A program made the position numbers and the translations under genes. A DNA stretch of 64,000 bases from Paenalcaligenes sp052103955 (GTDB lineage Bacteria > Pseudomonadota > Gammaproteobacteria > Burkholderiales > Burkholderiaceae_B): the NCBI GenBank assembly GCA_052103955.1, contig JBQELO010000009.1, positions 1 through 64,000 on the forward strand, in the 5' to 3' direction. The notes below the pieces were generated by a model, which made no database searches, was not told where the DNA came from, and saw only the letters and a program-made list of their open reading frames with translations. Shown here one piece after another: positions 35,323 through 43,281 of the stretch (positions are counted from its first letter, which is position 1; every line of letters starts with the position of its first letter).

Positions 35323-36222
35323 ATGAGCCGACTGGACTTTATTACTCTCTTTATACAGGTCGCTGAACAAGGCAGTTTTGCTGCAGTGGCAGAGCAGCTA
35401 GGGGTAGACCGTTCAGTGGTAACGCGCCAGATTGCGGCGTTAGAAAAGCAATTAGGGGTGCAATTAATTATTCGCAGCACGCGTAAACAAGCGTTGACCT
35501 CGGCCGGTAGACTGTATTTAGAGCGCGCAAAAGCCATCGTGGATTTGGTGGAAAGCGCCGAAAGTGAAATACAAGAAGAGCGCCTACTACCCAAAGGGAT
35601 GATACGCATTAGTTTGCCGCTGAGCTTTGGGGTCAGGCATTTAGCACCGGTACTGGCGCGTTTTGTCGCGCAATACCCCGAGGTGAACTTGCATTTAGAG
35701 TATGACGATAATTTGGTGAATACCAGCGAGCAAGGCTTGGATCTTGCCATTCGCGTTACACAAGAGCCCGCACCTAATGACATCGTAAGACGCCTAGGTG
35801 AATGTAGATTAATGATGGTGGGCTCAGCCAACTATCTAAAACAGTATGGCATCCCCAAACATCCAGCAGAATTAAGTGAGCACATCTGTTTGCAGTACCG
35901 GCAAAATAGCAGATGGCTATTTGAGGTAGATGGTAAGACCATCAGTATTAATACCTCGGGGCGTGTGCAGGCAAATAATGGTGATGCTTTGGCGCAAGCG
36001 GCTGTTCATGGCTTGGGTTTAACCATGTTGCCCGATTTCATCGCTTGGGAATACTTAGAAAATGGCACGCTGCTTCCCGTCTTAGATGACTACTGCCAAA
36101 GCAACTTAGGTATTTACGCTGTATTACCTACTAATCACTATATTCCGTTGCGTGTACGTATTTTGCTGGAATATCTGATTGAGAATCTGCCTGCCGCTTT
36201 TCAGCGTAAAAGCGTACTGTAA
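35323..36222 (+). CDS. LysR-family transcriptional regulator
   Basis: The 299-residue product has an N-terminal winged helix (FITLFIQVAEQGSFAAVAEQ, then RSVVTRQIAALEKQLGVQLI, about 5-50) and a substrate-binding domain with RISLPLSFGVRHLAPVLARF. It belongs to the CrgA/DsdC-like large subgroup. By position it may control the divergent b561-yceI operon. The effector cannot be told. Confidence 0.92.
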   Translation: MSRLDFITLFIQVAEQGSFAAVAEQLGVDRSVVTRQIAALEKQLGVQLIIRSTRKQALTSAGRLYLERAKAIVDLVESAESEIQEERLLPKGMIRISLPLSFGVRHLAPVLARFVAQYPEVNLHLEYDDNLVNTSEQGLDLAIRVTQEPAPNDIVRRLGECRLMMVGSANYLKQYGIPKHPAELSEHICLQYRQNSRWLFEVDGKTISINTSGRVQANNGDALAQAAVHGLGLTMLPDFIAWEYLENGTLLPVLDDYCQSNLGIYAVLPTNHYIPLRVRILLEYLIENLPAAFQRKSVL

Positions 36223-36574
36223 AGAAATAGGGTGGAGCGGGGCGGCTACAGAACGATTACCTGGCCGTGAGCCATCTGAACTGTTGTCGTTCTGGTTGAT
36301 TGCAGCACCAACGACCAAGAGCAGGGTTCTGCCGTAGCAGAAGAGGAGAGCGCTTCGGTCATCTACGTAGTAGTGGCCACCCAGAGGCAGCGTTTTCTTT
36401 TCGCCTTCTGTTATAGGTTTCCAATGTACCCAGACAGTTACTCGTGGATTTTGCAGTTCCAAATAATGCAACTAACGGAAGTGTTACGGAATACCAAAAA
36501 GAAAAGTTAGCAGAAAGAAGAGGGCATATAGAGCAGGACTTATTCTTTCTGTTAATCATAGTTGGCGCGGGTGC
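36223..36574 (-). other. Intergenic stretch with a possible decayed small gene
   Basis: No confident gene. On the minus strand, a frame from about 36559 codes a short hydrophobic segment (FSFWYSVTLPLVALF); a one-frame shift near 36465 would join it to LELQNPRVTVWVHWKPITEG and GGHYYVDDRSALLFCYGR, which look protein-like and run into the LysR 3' end. This would start 16 bases after the stop of the gene at 36575. It could be a frameshifted gene remnant or chance. Confidence 0.2.
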
Positions 36575-37357
36575 TTATTTTTTAGGCGTATAAGGCAACC
36601 CTTTTTTAGGAAAATAAATACCGTGTTGGTTCATGTCCATCACCATGACGCCAGTGGTGGAGTCAAAACAGCTGGTGGGTTGCCATTGACTGGGGGTAAA
36701 CCACACATATGGCGGTTCCAGACGTTTTTTCTCTAGTATCCTGCGATCAGGAAATGGGTACATCAAGATGTACCCAACGGGACAATGCCTAGACAGCTCT
36801 GCGGTGTCCAATTGATATTCTTGTGCCAGTTCAAGAGTAAGGCTAGAACCTTCTACAGACATGGCATAGGCGAGTACGCCTGCTACAGGTGTAGGTTCAA
36901 TAAAGCGTACAGCTTCTAAATCTAGCAAAGGATCTTGCTGTGGACGATCTTTAAAGCGCCAGGGATCGCCTCTATTAATCAGCGTGCCTGCCACCAACTG
37001 CATTTCGCCAAATTGCGTCGTTTGCTCTAACGGCCCATAACGACGCACATTTTCAGCGACACGTGCTTTATCGGTTTGGTAGCCTGAGTACCATATGGAC
37101 AGAGTTCCTACGCCAAACCAAATGGGATAGATAGAGATCAGTGCAGTAACTACACGTGCCCAAGTTGCTAAAGGTTTGCGAGGCTTACCTTGTTTAGCGC
37201 AGATATAGCGCCACAACCACCAGATTAGAAGGCCTCCACCCAGTATGATGGCCAAGAGCATCATCATGTAATAGGCGAGGAAAATACCGCCAGCGGCTGC
37301 GGTAATGCCTAATTGTTGGATGCTGTAGATACTGCCGGTTGTAACGTAAGAAATCAT
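36575..37357 (-). CDS. Hypothetical membrane protein
   Basis: I do not recognise this 260-residue protein. It has two clear membrane helices near the N-terminus (about 18-48, LAYYMMMLLAIILGGGLLIWWLW; and about 68-88, VVTALISIYPIWFGVGTLSI) and then a soluble domain of about 170 residues with LVAGTLINRGDPWRFKD, a conserved-looking RHCPVGYILMYPFPDRR and WFTPSQWQPTSCFD. The soluble part should face the periplasm or cytoplasm; topology is unclear. It stands alone, minus strand. Confidence 0.65.
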   Translation of the reverse strand: MISYVTTGSIYSIQQLGITAAAGGIFLAYYMMMLLAIILGGGLLIWWLWRYICAKQGKPRKPLATWARVVTALISIYPIWFGVGTLSIWYSGYQTDKARVAENVRRYGPLEQTTQFGEMQLVAGTLINRGDPWRFKDRPQQDPLLDLEAVRFIEPTPVAGVLAYAMSVEGSSLTLELAQEYQLDTAELSRHCPVGYILMYPFPDRRILEKKRLEPPYVWFTPSQWQPTSCFDSTTGVMVMDMNQHGIYFPKKGLPYTPKK

Positions 37358-37503
37358 ACCTATAAGAATCCCAAAGTGCTGCTTTGCACGTCAGTGTACT
37401 GGCAGCAGTCAGGGAAAGGGGTATTTACATGTTTAGGTTATTCATCGACTTTACATAATATACATTATGCGATGTTTATAATAATCGCCACCAGGCTCAT
37501 TGA

Positions 37504-38085
37504 TTAGGCAATCTGAACGATTCTGCAACGTTGGCACAATGGATATTCATCTAGGAATGGCTGTATGCATTCGCGCATTTTCTCGTAACTATTGCCGTAC
37601 ATATAGAACGCTGTTTCTGTCATGCCTTGATAGTGGCTATGGATGGAGCCTTCGTCGCCCAGAGCTTTATCTACTTCGCTCCACACCACATTCACGTCGC
37701 TGTTTTGATAAACCTCATCAGGCAAGTCTGTACCGTTTAGGTATAGCGCCAAGCCTTCTTGATGCCCAAAAGGAATCACACGCTCTTCAACGCGTAAGCG
37801 AGACCCTTTTGGCGCCAGCGTTTTGCTTAGAAACCCCAGAATATTGTTGATGGCTTCATCGCTGATGTCGGTAGCGTCGATTTCTATATCGCATTCGGAA
37901 ATCTCGCCCCCATCGGTAAGAAGCGAGCCGCCACCGCTGACTACGCCTATATCGCAGCGTTTTAAGACTTTGCTAAGTGCATCCTCAAGATCACCGCGGT
38001 GCTGTGGCTGTAGACGTGCATTTAAGGTGACAGTGACAAAGTGAGTAGCTTTGGCTTTTTTCTTACCGAAAAGCTTTTTGAACAT
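37504..38085 (-). CDS. Hypothetical cytoplasmic protein
   Basis: A 193-residue protein with a basic N-terminus (MFKKLFGKKKAKATHF) and two similar-looking alpha/beta halves: VTVTLNARLQPQHRGDLEDA, CDIEIDATDISDEAINNILG, and VVWSEVDKALGDEGSIHSHY. The C-terminus has CQRC. No signal or membrane segment. The basic start resembles that of the DUF4272 protein at 43282. I do not know the function; relatives of this type are often seen among orphan immunity-like genes, but that is a guess. Confidence 0.65.
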   Translation of the reverse strand: MFKKLFGKKKAKATHFVTVTLNARLQPQHRGDLEDALSKVLKRCDIGVVSGGGSLLTDGGEISECDIEIDATDISDEAINNILGFLSKTLAPKGSRLRVEERVIPFGHQEGLALYLNGTDLPDEVYQNSDVNVVWSEVDKALGDEGSIHSHYQGMTETAFYMYGNSYEKMRECIQPFLDEYPLCQRCRIVQIA

Positions 38086-38207
38086 GGGTGTTCCTTAGTA
38101 GGTAAATGGCATTACGTAGGCTGAAGTGCTCTAACCGCCGAAATTATAGTTAAAGCAAAGACGAACGGTGCTAACTATGTGTTTCGGTGTGCAATCGCAA
38201 TGAAACA

Positions 38208-38678
38208 CTATGGCAGCCTTTTATATTCGTCGCAGCCCGCGTAGTTACCGCCCTCGCACGCCGCTTTATACAACGCTTTTGCTTTTTCTATGTCTTGCGC
38301 AACGCCAGTGCCGTGCTCGTAATATCTACCTAGATTCACTTGAGACACGGCATCGCCTTGTTTAGCTCCTTCTGTGTACCATTTGGCGGCCTCATTATCA
38401 TTTTGCTGAACGCCTGTGCCGGTGGCGTACATATAGGCCACTGATCCTGGAGCGGTCCCCTGCTCTGCTGCTTGTAAATACCACGTAAAAGCGTGTTCTT
38501 CGTTGCGCTGAACTTCCTCGCCATACATGTATTTTGTAGCAAGCACGACTTGGGCTATAGCGTGTCCTGCCTCGGCTTCTGCCTGACAAACGGCCAATGT
38601 AGCCTGCGTGTTTGTACAGTCATTAGCCAAGGCGCTAGCGGGTAAAGCCAGCATTACTAAGCCGCGAAGCAGTTTCAT
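38208..38678 (-). CDS. Secreted Sel1-repeat protein
   Basis: The 156-residue product has a signal peptide (about 1-18, ending ALA) and three to four Sel1-like (TPR-type) repeats: AIAQVVLATKYMYGEEVQRN, APGSVAYMYATGTGVQQND, AVSQVNLGRYYEHGTGVAQD. Such repeats bind proteins in the periplasm. Four cysteines (in NDCTN, AVCQA, KAACEGG, AGCDEY) could form two disulfides. Function unknown. Confidence 0.88.
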   Translation of the reverse strand: MKLLRGLVMLALPASALANDCTNTQATLAVCQAEAEAGHAIAQVVLATKYMYGEEVQRNEEHAFTWYLQAAEQGTAPGSVAYMYATGTGVQQNDNEAAKWYTEGAKQGDAVSQVNLGRYYEHGTGVAQDIEKAKALYKAACEGGNYAGCDEYKRLP

Positions 38679-38724
38679 GTGAGTTCCTTAGTGATTATTC
38701 TGGAGACTCACCATAGTAACGCGG

Positions 38725-40062
38725 TCAGGCTGTGACGGCCGGTGCAGCAATGGGAGCACGCGCGAAAATGGCGTAAACCATTGAAGCCATCACGATGGTA
38801 ACTGGCGCAGAAAAGCTGCTGTAGGAACCCCCTAGGTGCATAATCGTAATCCCGGCTAAGGCGGCAATTAACCACGCCATCACAGCCCCTACTCGTAGAA
38901 AGGTCACCTGTTCCAGTTGCTGTTGTATGTAGGCTGGTGAGGTGTTCTTGCGCGTTAACGCAATGTGTGTCAACGCCAAGGCTACCCACGCGACCACAAA
39001 GATGCCCTGATAAGCCAAAGCTTGTAGCAGGTAGCTAAATACATCAGCGAGCATTAATACATACACTACTGCAGCCACTACTACAGCCCACAACAGATAA
39101 TGCCCTCGTACGCCAATGAGCTGAGTCATGCATGCCTGCATATTGGTAGCGGCTAAATAGAAATTAGCGGTATTAATACGTGTTTGGGTGGCCCATACAA
39201 AGAACAGTCCAAACACGCCCATCATTTTTAGTAGTGCCAGCAAAACCGATACTTCGCTTAGTGCGCCATCCATAGGCACACTGGCTACTAAAAAGATACC
39301 TGCTAAGCCGCTCAAGAAAAAAGCAACGAAGTAAAACGGCATACCAAAGTTCACACGGGCATGGAAGCGACTGTCTTCTTTTCTGCCATAACGCGCATAG
39401 TCAAAGGTATACATCATCAACACCCAAATACCCATGTAATAGACAAAGGTGTGCCACCATCCATAGGGGTTGGGTTCTTTAGGGCCTAAGGTTAACCACT
39501 GCTCGTTATAACCATACAAGCTGATGGCCAAGACAATAGCAGCGACTAAACCAATAATGTAGATGGGTAATAAGATGGCGTTTAGCCTATCTAGCCAACG
39601 CATGGCATTGCCGAACATCAATGGCACACTGAGTAAGACGACAATGAAGGCGGCTAAGGGGTAACTAATACTGGGAAAGACTGTATTAATGCCTACTGCA
39701 ATGACTGAGCCTTCGAAAATAGCGTAATACATTGCCGTGGCAAAAAAGATCAAGGTGGCGATCACAGACCCAGTTCTACCCAGCAGTATCTGTGAAAATA
39801 AGGCTACCGATAAGCCAGTTTTAATGGCGTAACGAGCAATGACAGCATTAATCAAGCCATACACCACAACCGACATCGCCATACCAATAATGGCGTTGAT
39901 GGCACCAAAGCTTAACGCTAGGCTTGCGGCAACCACTAAATAAAACATGGCACTACAGACGCCCCACCACGCCATCATTAAGTTGTTTCTTGATAATCGA
40001 GCGCTCTCGGGGACGAGCATTTCTGCCATGGACGGTGAATTCGATCCAGTTTGTTGCGTCAT
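38725..40062 (-). CDS. NCS1-family purine/cytosine permease (CodB-like)
   Basis: A 445-residue inner-membrane transporter with about twelve helices. The N-terminus RLSRNNLMMAWWGVCSAMF and the helix with GAINAIIGMAMSVVVYGLIN match the cytosine permease branch of NCS1, which imports nucleobases or related compounds with a cation. The second of two tandem ATGs (40062) has AAGGAG at the better distance. No deaminase or hydrolase lies beside it now, though a decayed nucleoside deaminase is 2.2 kb away. Confidence 0.87.
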   Translation of the reverse strand: MTQQTGSNSPSMAEMLVPESARLSRNNLMMAWWGVCSAMFYLVVAASLALSFGAINAIIGMAMSVVVYGLINAVIARYAIKTGLSVALFSQILLGRTGSVIATLIFFATAMYYAIFEGSVIAVGINTVFPSISYPLAAFIVVLLSVPLMFGNAMRWLDRLNAILLPIYIIGLVAAIVLAISLYGYNEQWLTLGPKEPNPYGWWHTFVYYMGIWVLMMYTFDYARYGRKEDSRFHARVNFGMPFYFVAFFLSGLAGIFLVASVPMDGALSEVSVLLALLKMMGVFGLFFVWATQTRINTANFYLAATNMQACMTQLIGVRGHYLLWAVVVAAVVYVLMLADVFSYLLQALAYQGIFVVAWVALALTHIALTRKNTSPAYIQQQLEQVTFLRVGAVMAWLIAALAGITIMHLGGSYSSFSAPVTIVMASMVYAIFARAPIAAPAVTA

Positions 40063-40065
40063 CAT

Positions 40066-40560
40066 TGTCTCCTTGGTCTTTTTGTAAACACAGTAGGCCC
40101 TGAATGGGCGATGCGTAATGCAAGAACTTCCATGCTGCTAACGGACGGGTACTGATTTTCTGCAGGCTGTGAGGGCGAGGGATAGACAGAGGCTTATAGG
40201 CGCTTCTTAGGGGGATGTTTTTGTCTCTGCAACGGTTGTACTTATAAATTTCCCTCATTCTAGAGAGACCATGGAATGCCCTACAAGCGTGGGCTTTTCA
40301 GCTAGCGCACAAAAGCTTTCAAGCATGCGCAATACTAGGGAAATCAAGTAGTTAAAAGGCTAATTTCTGCTGTCTGTAGGCATCTTCTGCACTCAAGAAT
40401 TCGAGTTTATGTGCGGAAGTTTGTTGGCCTTAGCCTGTGTCTTGTGTTGTTGATGTAGTGTCAATAACGTGCGATTACCTACGCTAATTCCCTGCGATCA
40501 GTCAGCTAAAGGTAAACTGTAGATATCTTTTTATTTTGCAGTTCTTTTGATCCGGCTTTT
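40066..40560. other. 495-base gap between NCS1 permease and dbpA
   Basis: The region must hold divergent promoters. The permease side has AAGGAG just before its ATG and a long leader in which I recognise no riboswitch; purine, guanidine and TPP motifs were looked for. On the dbpA side, CTTCTGCAC (40384-40392) pairs with GTGCGGAAG (40411-40419) with one T-G pair and an inner CTC/GAG stem, a hairpin about 140 bases before dbpA followed by TTTGTTGG. No coding region is apparent. Confidence 0.4.
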
Positions 40561-41949
40561 ATGTCCACTACCTCTTTTAATACGCTCCCTTTGTTGCCTG
40601 TTTTGCTTGAAACCCTGCAAGGTTTGGGTTTTGAAAACATGACTGCTATTCAGGAGCAAAGTCTGCCTTTGATTCTGGACGGTAAGGACTTAATCGCCCA
40701 AGCTAAAACCGGTAGCGGGAAAACCGCCGCCTTTGGTTTGGGGCTGCTGCAAACACTAGACCCCAACAAGCTGGAGCCACAAGCCTTGGTGGTGTGCCCT
40801 ACTCGTGAATTAGCGGATCAAGTAACCACCGAGTTGCGTCGTTTAGCGCGCCAAATTCCTAACGTACGTATGCTGACGTTATGTGGCGGCGTGCCTTCAC
40901 GCCCGCAAACAGAGGCACTGCGTAACGGTGCACACGTAGTAGTGGGCACGCCTGGCCGTATTCAGGACCACCTAGATAGAGGCAATCTGGATTTATCGGC
41001 GTTAAAAACGTTGGTGATGGACGAAGCTGACCGCATGGTAGACATGGGCTTTAAAGATGACATGATCGCTATTGCGTCGCACTGCCCTACCCGTCGCCAA
41101 ACGCTGCTGTTTTCAGCTACTTACCCAGAGAATATTCGCAAGATCAGTGCTCGCTTCTTAAAGAACCCCGTTGAGGTCAAGGTTGAGGCACTGCATAACG
41201 CCAAACAGATAGAACAAATTTTCTACGAAGTCAGCTTTGAGCAACGTTTAGGGGCCGTGGTTTCCTTGTTGAAACACTACCGCCCTACTTCCACTCTGAT
41301 TTTCTGTAATACCAAAATACGTTGCCAAGAAGTGGTAGAAGAACTGCGCTCTGAAGGTATTAGTGCAGAATCCTTAACAGGCGACTTAGAACAGCGCGAT
41401 AGAGACGAAATTCTGATTCAGTTTGCGAACAAAAGCTGCGCAGTATTAGTGGCTACTGATGTGGCCTCACGCGGTCTGGATATTCAAAATCTAGAAGTAG
41501 TGATCAACGTAGATGTCACCAAAGATGCCGAAGTACACGTACACCGTATAGGCCGTAGCGGTCGAGGCGACCAAAAAGGTTTGGCCTTGAACTTGGTGTC
41601 GGGTAGTGAAATGCGTTGGGTGAAACTCATCGAAGAATACCAAGGCAGCCCTGTGAAATGGGGGCATTTAAAAGGCTTACGCGCTAAATCCCAAGAGCCT
41701 TTGCTAGCGCCAATGATGACCTTGCAAATTCAAGGCGGTAAAAAAGATAAACTACGCCCAGGCGATTTGTTAGGCGCTTTGACTCGTGATGTGGGCTTAA
41801 CGGGTGATCAAGTAGGTAAAATTGCGATTACCGAGTTCAACAGCTACGTCGCCTTAGATCGTAGTGTCGCTCGTCGCTACTTCGATAAAATTGCCAACAG
41901 CAATATTAAAGGTAGACGCTTCCGCATGCGTTTTTTGGAAGACAGATAA
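40561..41949 (+). CDS. dbpA: ATP-dependent RNA helicase DbpA
   Basis: DbpA is a DEAD-box helicase guided to hairpin 92 of 23S rRNA during 50S assembly. The 462-residue product has the Q motif (MTAIQEQSLP), motif I AKTGSGKT at 48-55, DEADRMVDMGF, SAT, and VHRIGRSGRG, then the C-terminal RNA-binding domain (KLRPGDLLGALTRDVGLTGD, ending FRMRFLEDR) that defines DbpA over other DEAD proteins. Single-gene unit with its own terminator. Confidence 0.95.
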   Translation: MSTTSFNTLPLLPVLLETLQGLGFENMTAIQEQSLPLILDGKDLIAQAKTGSGKTAAFGLGLLQTLDPNKLEPQALVVCPTRELADQVTTELRRLARQIPNVRMLTLCGGVPSRPQTEALRNGAHVVVGTPGRIQDHLDRGNLDLSALKTLVMDEADRMVDMGFKDDMIAIASHCPTRRQTLLFSATYPENIRKISARFLKNPVEVKVEALHNAKQIEQIFYEVSFEQRLGAVVSLLKHYRPTSTLIFCNTKIRCQEVVEELRSEGISAESLTGDLEQRDRDEILIQFANKSCAVLVATDVASRGLDIQNLEVVINVDVTKDAEVHVHRIGRSGRGDQKGLALNLVSGSEMRWVKLIEEYQGSPVKWGHLKGLRAKSQEPLLAPMMTLQIQGGKKDKLRPGDLLGALTRDVGLTGDQVGKIAITEFNSYVALDRSVARRYFDKIANSNIKGRRFRMRFLEDR

Positions 41950-41976
41950 AGCGCCTATTTGTTACTGGCGATAGAC

Positions 41977-42006
41977 AAAAGAGCCCCATATAGGGGCTCT
42001 TTTTTA
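41977..42006 (+). terminator. Rho-independent terminator after dbpA
   Basis: AAAAGAGCCCC and GGGGCTCTTTTTT form a strong stem around a 5-base loop. Confidence 0.92.
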
Positions 42007-42037
42007 TCCGTGGTGACACGTAGAACAAGAAGAACAC

Positions 42038-42214
42038 TCACAGAATTGTTCTATTGCCATTTCTATCCAGCTCAAACACTTTGAACGCTTGAAGGTACTG
42101 GCGCAGCCATGCAGAAGCCTTACCGAATTGCGCGTGTTGCGACCAAAGCAGATCCACGCCCACCACCCAATCGGTATGTGGGTAGGCTTGTAGTGGTAGC
42201 TCCACTAATTCGCC
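42038..42214 (-). pseudogene. C-terminal remnant of a LysR-type regulator
   Basis: Reading minus from about 42214 to the stop at 42038 gives GELVELPLQAYPHTDW, then VDLLW and ASAWLRQYLQAF, which looks like the last 55-60 residues of a LysR effector domain (the usual pattern is LV-LPL, a basic or polar DLLW strand, then a helix ending the domain). No DNA-binding domain lies upstream: the homology stops where the deaminase remnant on the other strand begins. The family call rests on pattern only. Confidence 0.5.
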
Positions 42215-42221
42215 AGAGGGC

Positions 42222-42545
42222 GATCCTACGCAACATGCAGAATTACGCGCAGCCGCCGAAGCGGCCAAGTTGTTAACGCCTGAAGAGCTGGCGTTGTGCA
42301 CGCTTTACACCAGTGCAGAGCCGTGTTGCATGTGTTCTGGTGCTATTTACTGGTGTGGTATTGGTCGTGTGGTGTATGCGCTTGCTGAAGAGAAACTCTT
42401 GGAACTAACGGGGGATCATCCAGAGAACCCTACTTTCTCACTTCCGTGCAGAGAAGTTTTTGCTCGTGGGCAGCGTAAAGTCACCGTAATAGGCCTGTTG
42501 ATTGAAGAGGAGGCTTCTAAACCGCACCATGGGTTTTGGACGTAA
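42222..42545 (+). pseudogene. Nucleoside/guanine deaminase lacking its N-terminus
   Basis: From 42222 the frame reads GDPTQHAELRAAAEAAKLL, then TLYTSAEPCCMCSGAIYWCG, i.e. the HAE and PCxxC zinc motifs of the cytidine/guanine deaminase family, and continues to a normal C-terminus ending ASKPHHGFWT. About 50 residues that should precede HAE are missing, and the frame is closed by a stop at 42183. An ATG inside at 42270 would lose HAE. So it is a truncated, probably inactive gene. Confidence 0.8.
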
Positions 42546-42610
42546 GTCATATGCGGGGGGGCTTAAACACCTGAATTAGCACAGCATGCTATGGTGTAGT
42601 CTGCTTGAGT

Positions 42611-42649
42611 AAGTCGGGCGGCTCTGTATAGAGTTAGCCCGACTTTTAT
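42611..42649 (+). promoter_or_regulatory. Terminator-like hairpin just before ytoQ
   Basis: AAGTCGGGC (42611-42619) pairs with GCCCGACTT (42637-42645), then TTATT. It ends about 14 bases before the ytoQ ATG and touches its ribosome site. It could be the terminator of the decayed deaminase or a leader attenuator for ytoQ. Confidence 0.6.
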
Positions 42650-42662
42650 TATGGAGACTTAC

Positions 42663-43103
42663 ATGAGCTTTACCGTCTATTTGTCTGGCGAAATTCACAC
42701 GGATTGGCGTGAGCAAATCGCTAATGGTGCACGAGCAGCTGGCTTGGACATTCTTTTTACCGCACCCGTAACCGATCACGATGCTAGCGATGCTGCTGGC
42801 GACCATTTGGGTCCAGAAAGTGACTCTTTCTGGCGTGATCACAAATCCTCCAAAGTTAATGCAATTCGTACGCGTACGCTGATCGAGAAAGCAGATTTGG
42901 TGGTGGTACGCTTTGGTGATAAATACAAGCAATGGAACGCGGCATTTGATGCAGGTTTCTGTGCGGCCTTAGGCAAGCCCTACATTACTCTGCACGCGGA
43001 AGATATTATTCATCCGCTTAAGGAGGTAGATGCTACGGCCCAAGCCTGGGCAACGACGCCCGATCAAGTCGTGGAAATACTGCGTTATACGCTTAATGCC
43101 TAA
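42663..43103 (+). CDS. ytoQ: YtoQ family protein
   Basis: A 146-residue protein of the YtoQ family, related in fold to nucleoside 2-deoxyribosyltransferases; its function is not established. Seen: FTVYLSGEIHTDWREQI at the N-terminus, GPESDSFWRDHKSSKVNAIR, KADLVVVRFGDKYKQWN and DAGFCAALGKPYITLH. The ATG at 42663 has GGAGA six bases upstream; the ATG at 42651 lies before that site. Followed by its own terminator. Confidence 0.88.
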   Translation: MSFTVYLSGEIHTDWREQIANGARAAGLDILFTAPVTDHDASDAAGDHLGPESDSFWRDHKSSKVNAIRTRTLIEKADLVVVRFGDKYKQWNAAFDAGFCAALGKPYITLHAEDIIHPLKEVDATAQAWATTPDQVVEILRYTLNA

Positions 43104-43105
43104 GC

Positions 43106-43136
43106 AAAAAAGCCGCCACTATTAGGCGGCTTTTTT
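43106..43136 (+). terminator. Rho-independent terminator after ytoQ
   Basis: AAAAAAGCCGCC and GGCGGCTTTTTT form a perfect stem with a 7-base loop. Confidence 0.93.
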
Positions 43137-43184
43137 GGGTGTGATCAAGGTTCTTAGCAGCCCGCTACCCTACGCACATCGTTG

Positions 43185-43218
43185 TGTTTATCGCATGACA
43201 ATTGTTTACGATAAACAA
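43185..43218 (+). promoter_or_regulatory. Nested inverted repeats upstream of the DUF4272 gene
   Basis: TGTTTATCG (43185-43193) is the inverse of CGATAAACA (43209-43217), and TTGTTTA-CGA-TAAACAA (43202-43218) is a second, tighter palindrome sharing the right arm. Three related half-sites in 34 bases, about 65-95 bases before the gene, look like an operator for a dimeric regulator. Confidence 0.45.
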
Positions 43219-43281
43219 AGCTAGATCCCTATTGATATACACGCTCTGTAGTATAGTTTTGCATCACTTTGGGAGAAGTAC

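Noticed and set aside
39953..40258. Minus-strand frame of 101 codons overlapping the permease start
   Set aside because: It overlaps the first 110 bases of the permease in another frame, has no family resemblance and no clear ribosome site.
40066..40300. Possible riboswitch in the long leader of the NCS1 permease gene
   Set aside because: I compared it by eye with purine, guanidine and TPP riboswitch consensus elements and found none of the invariant segments.
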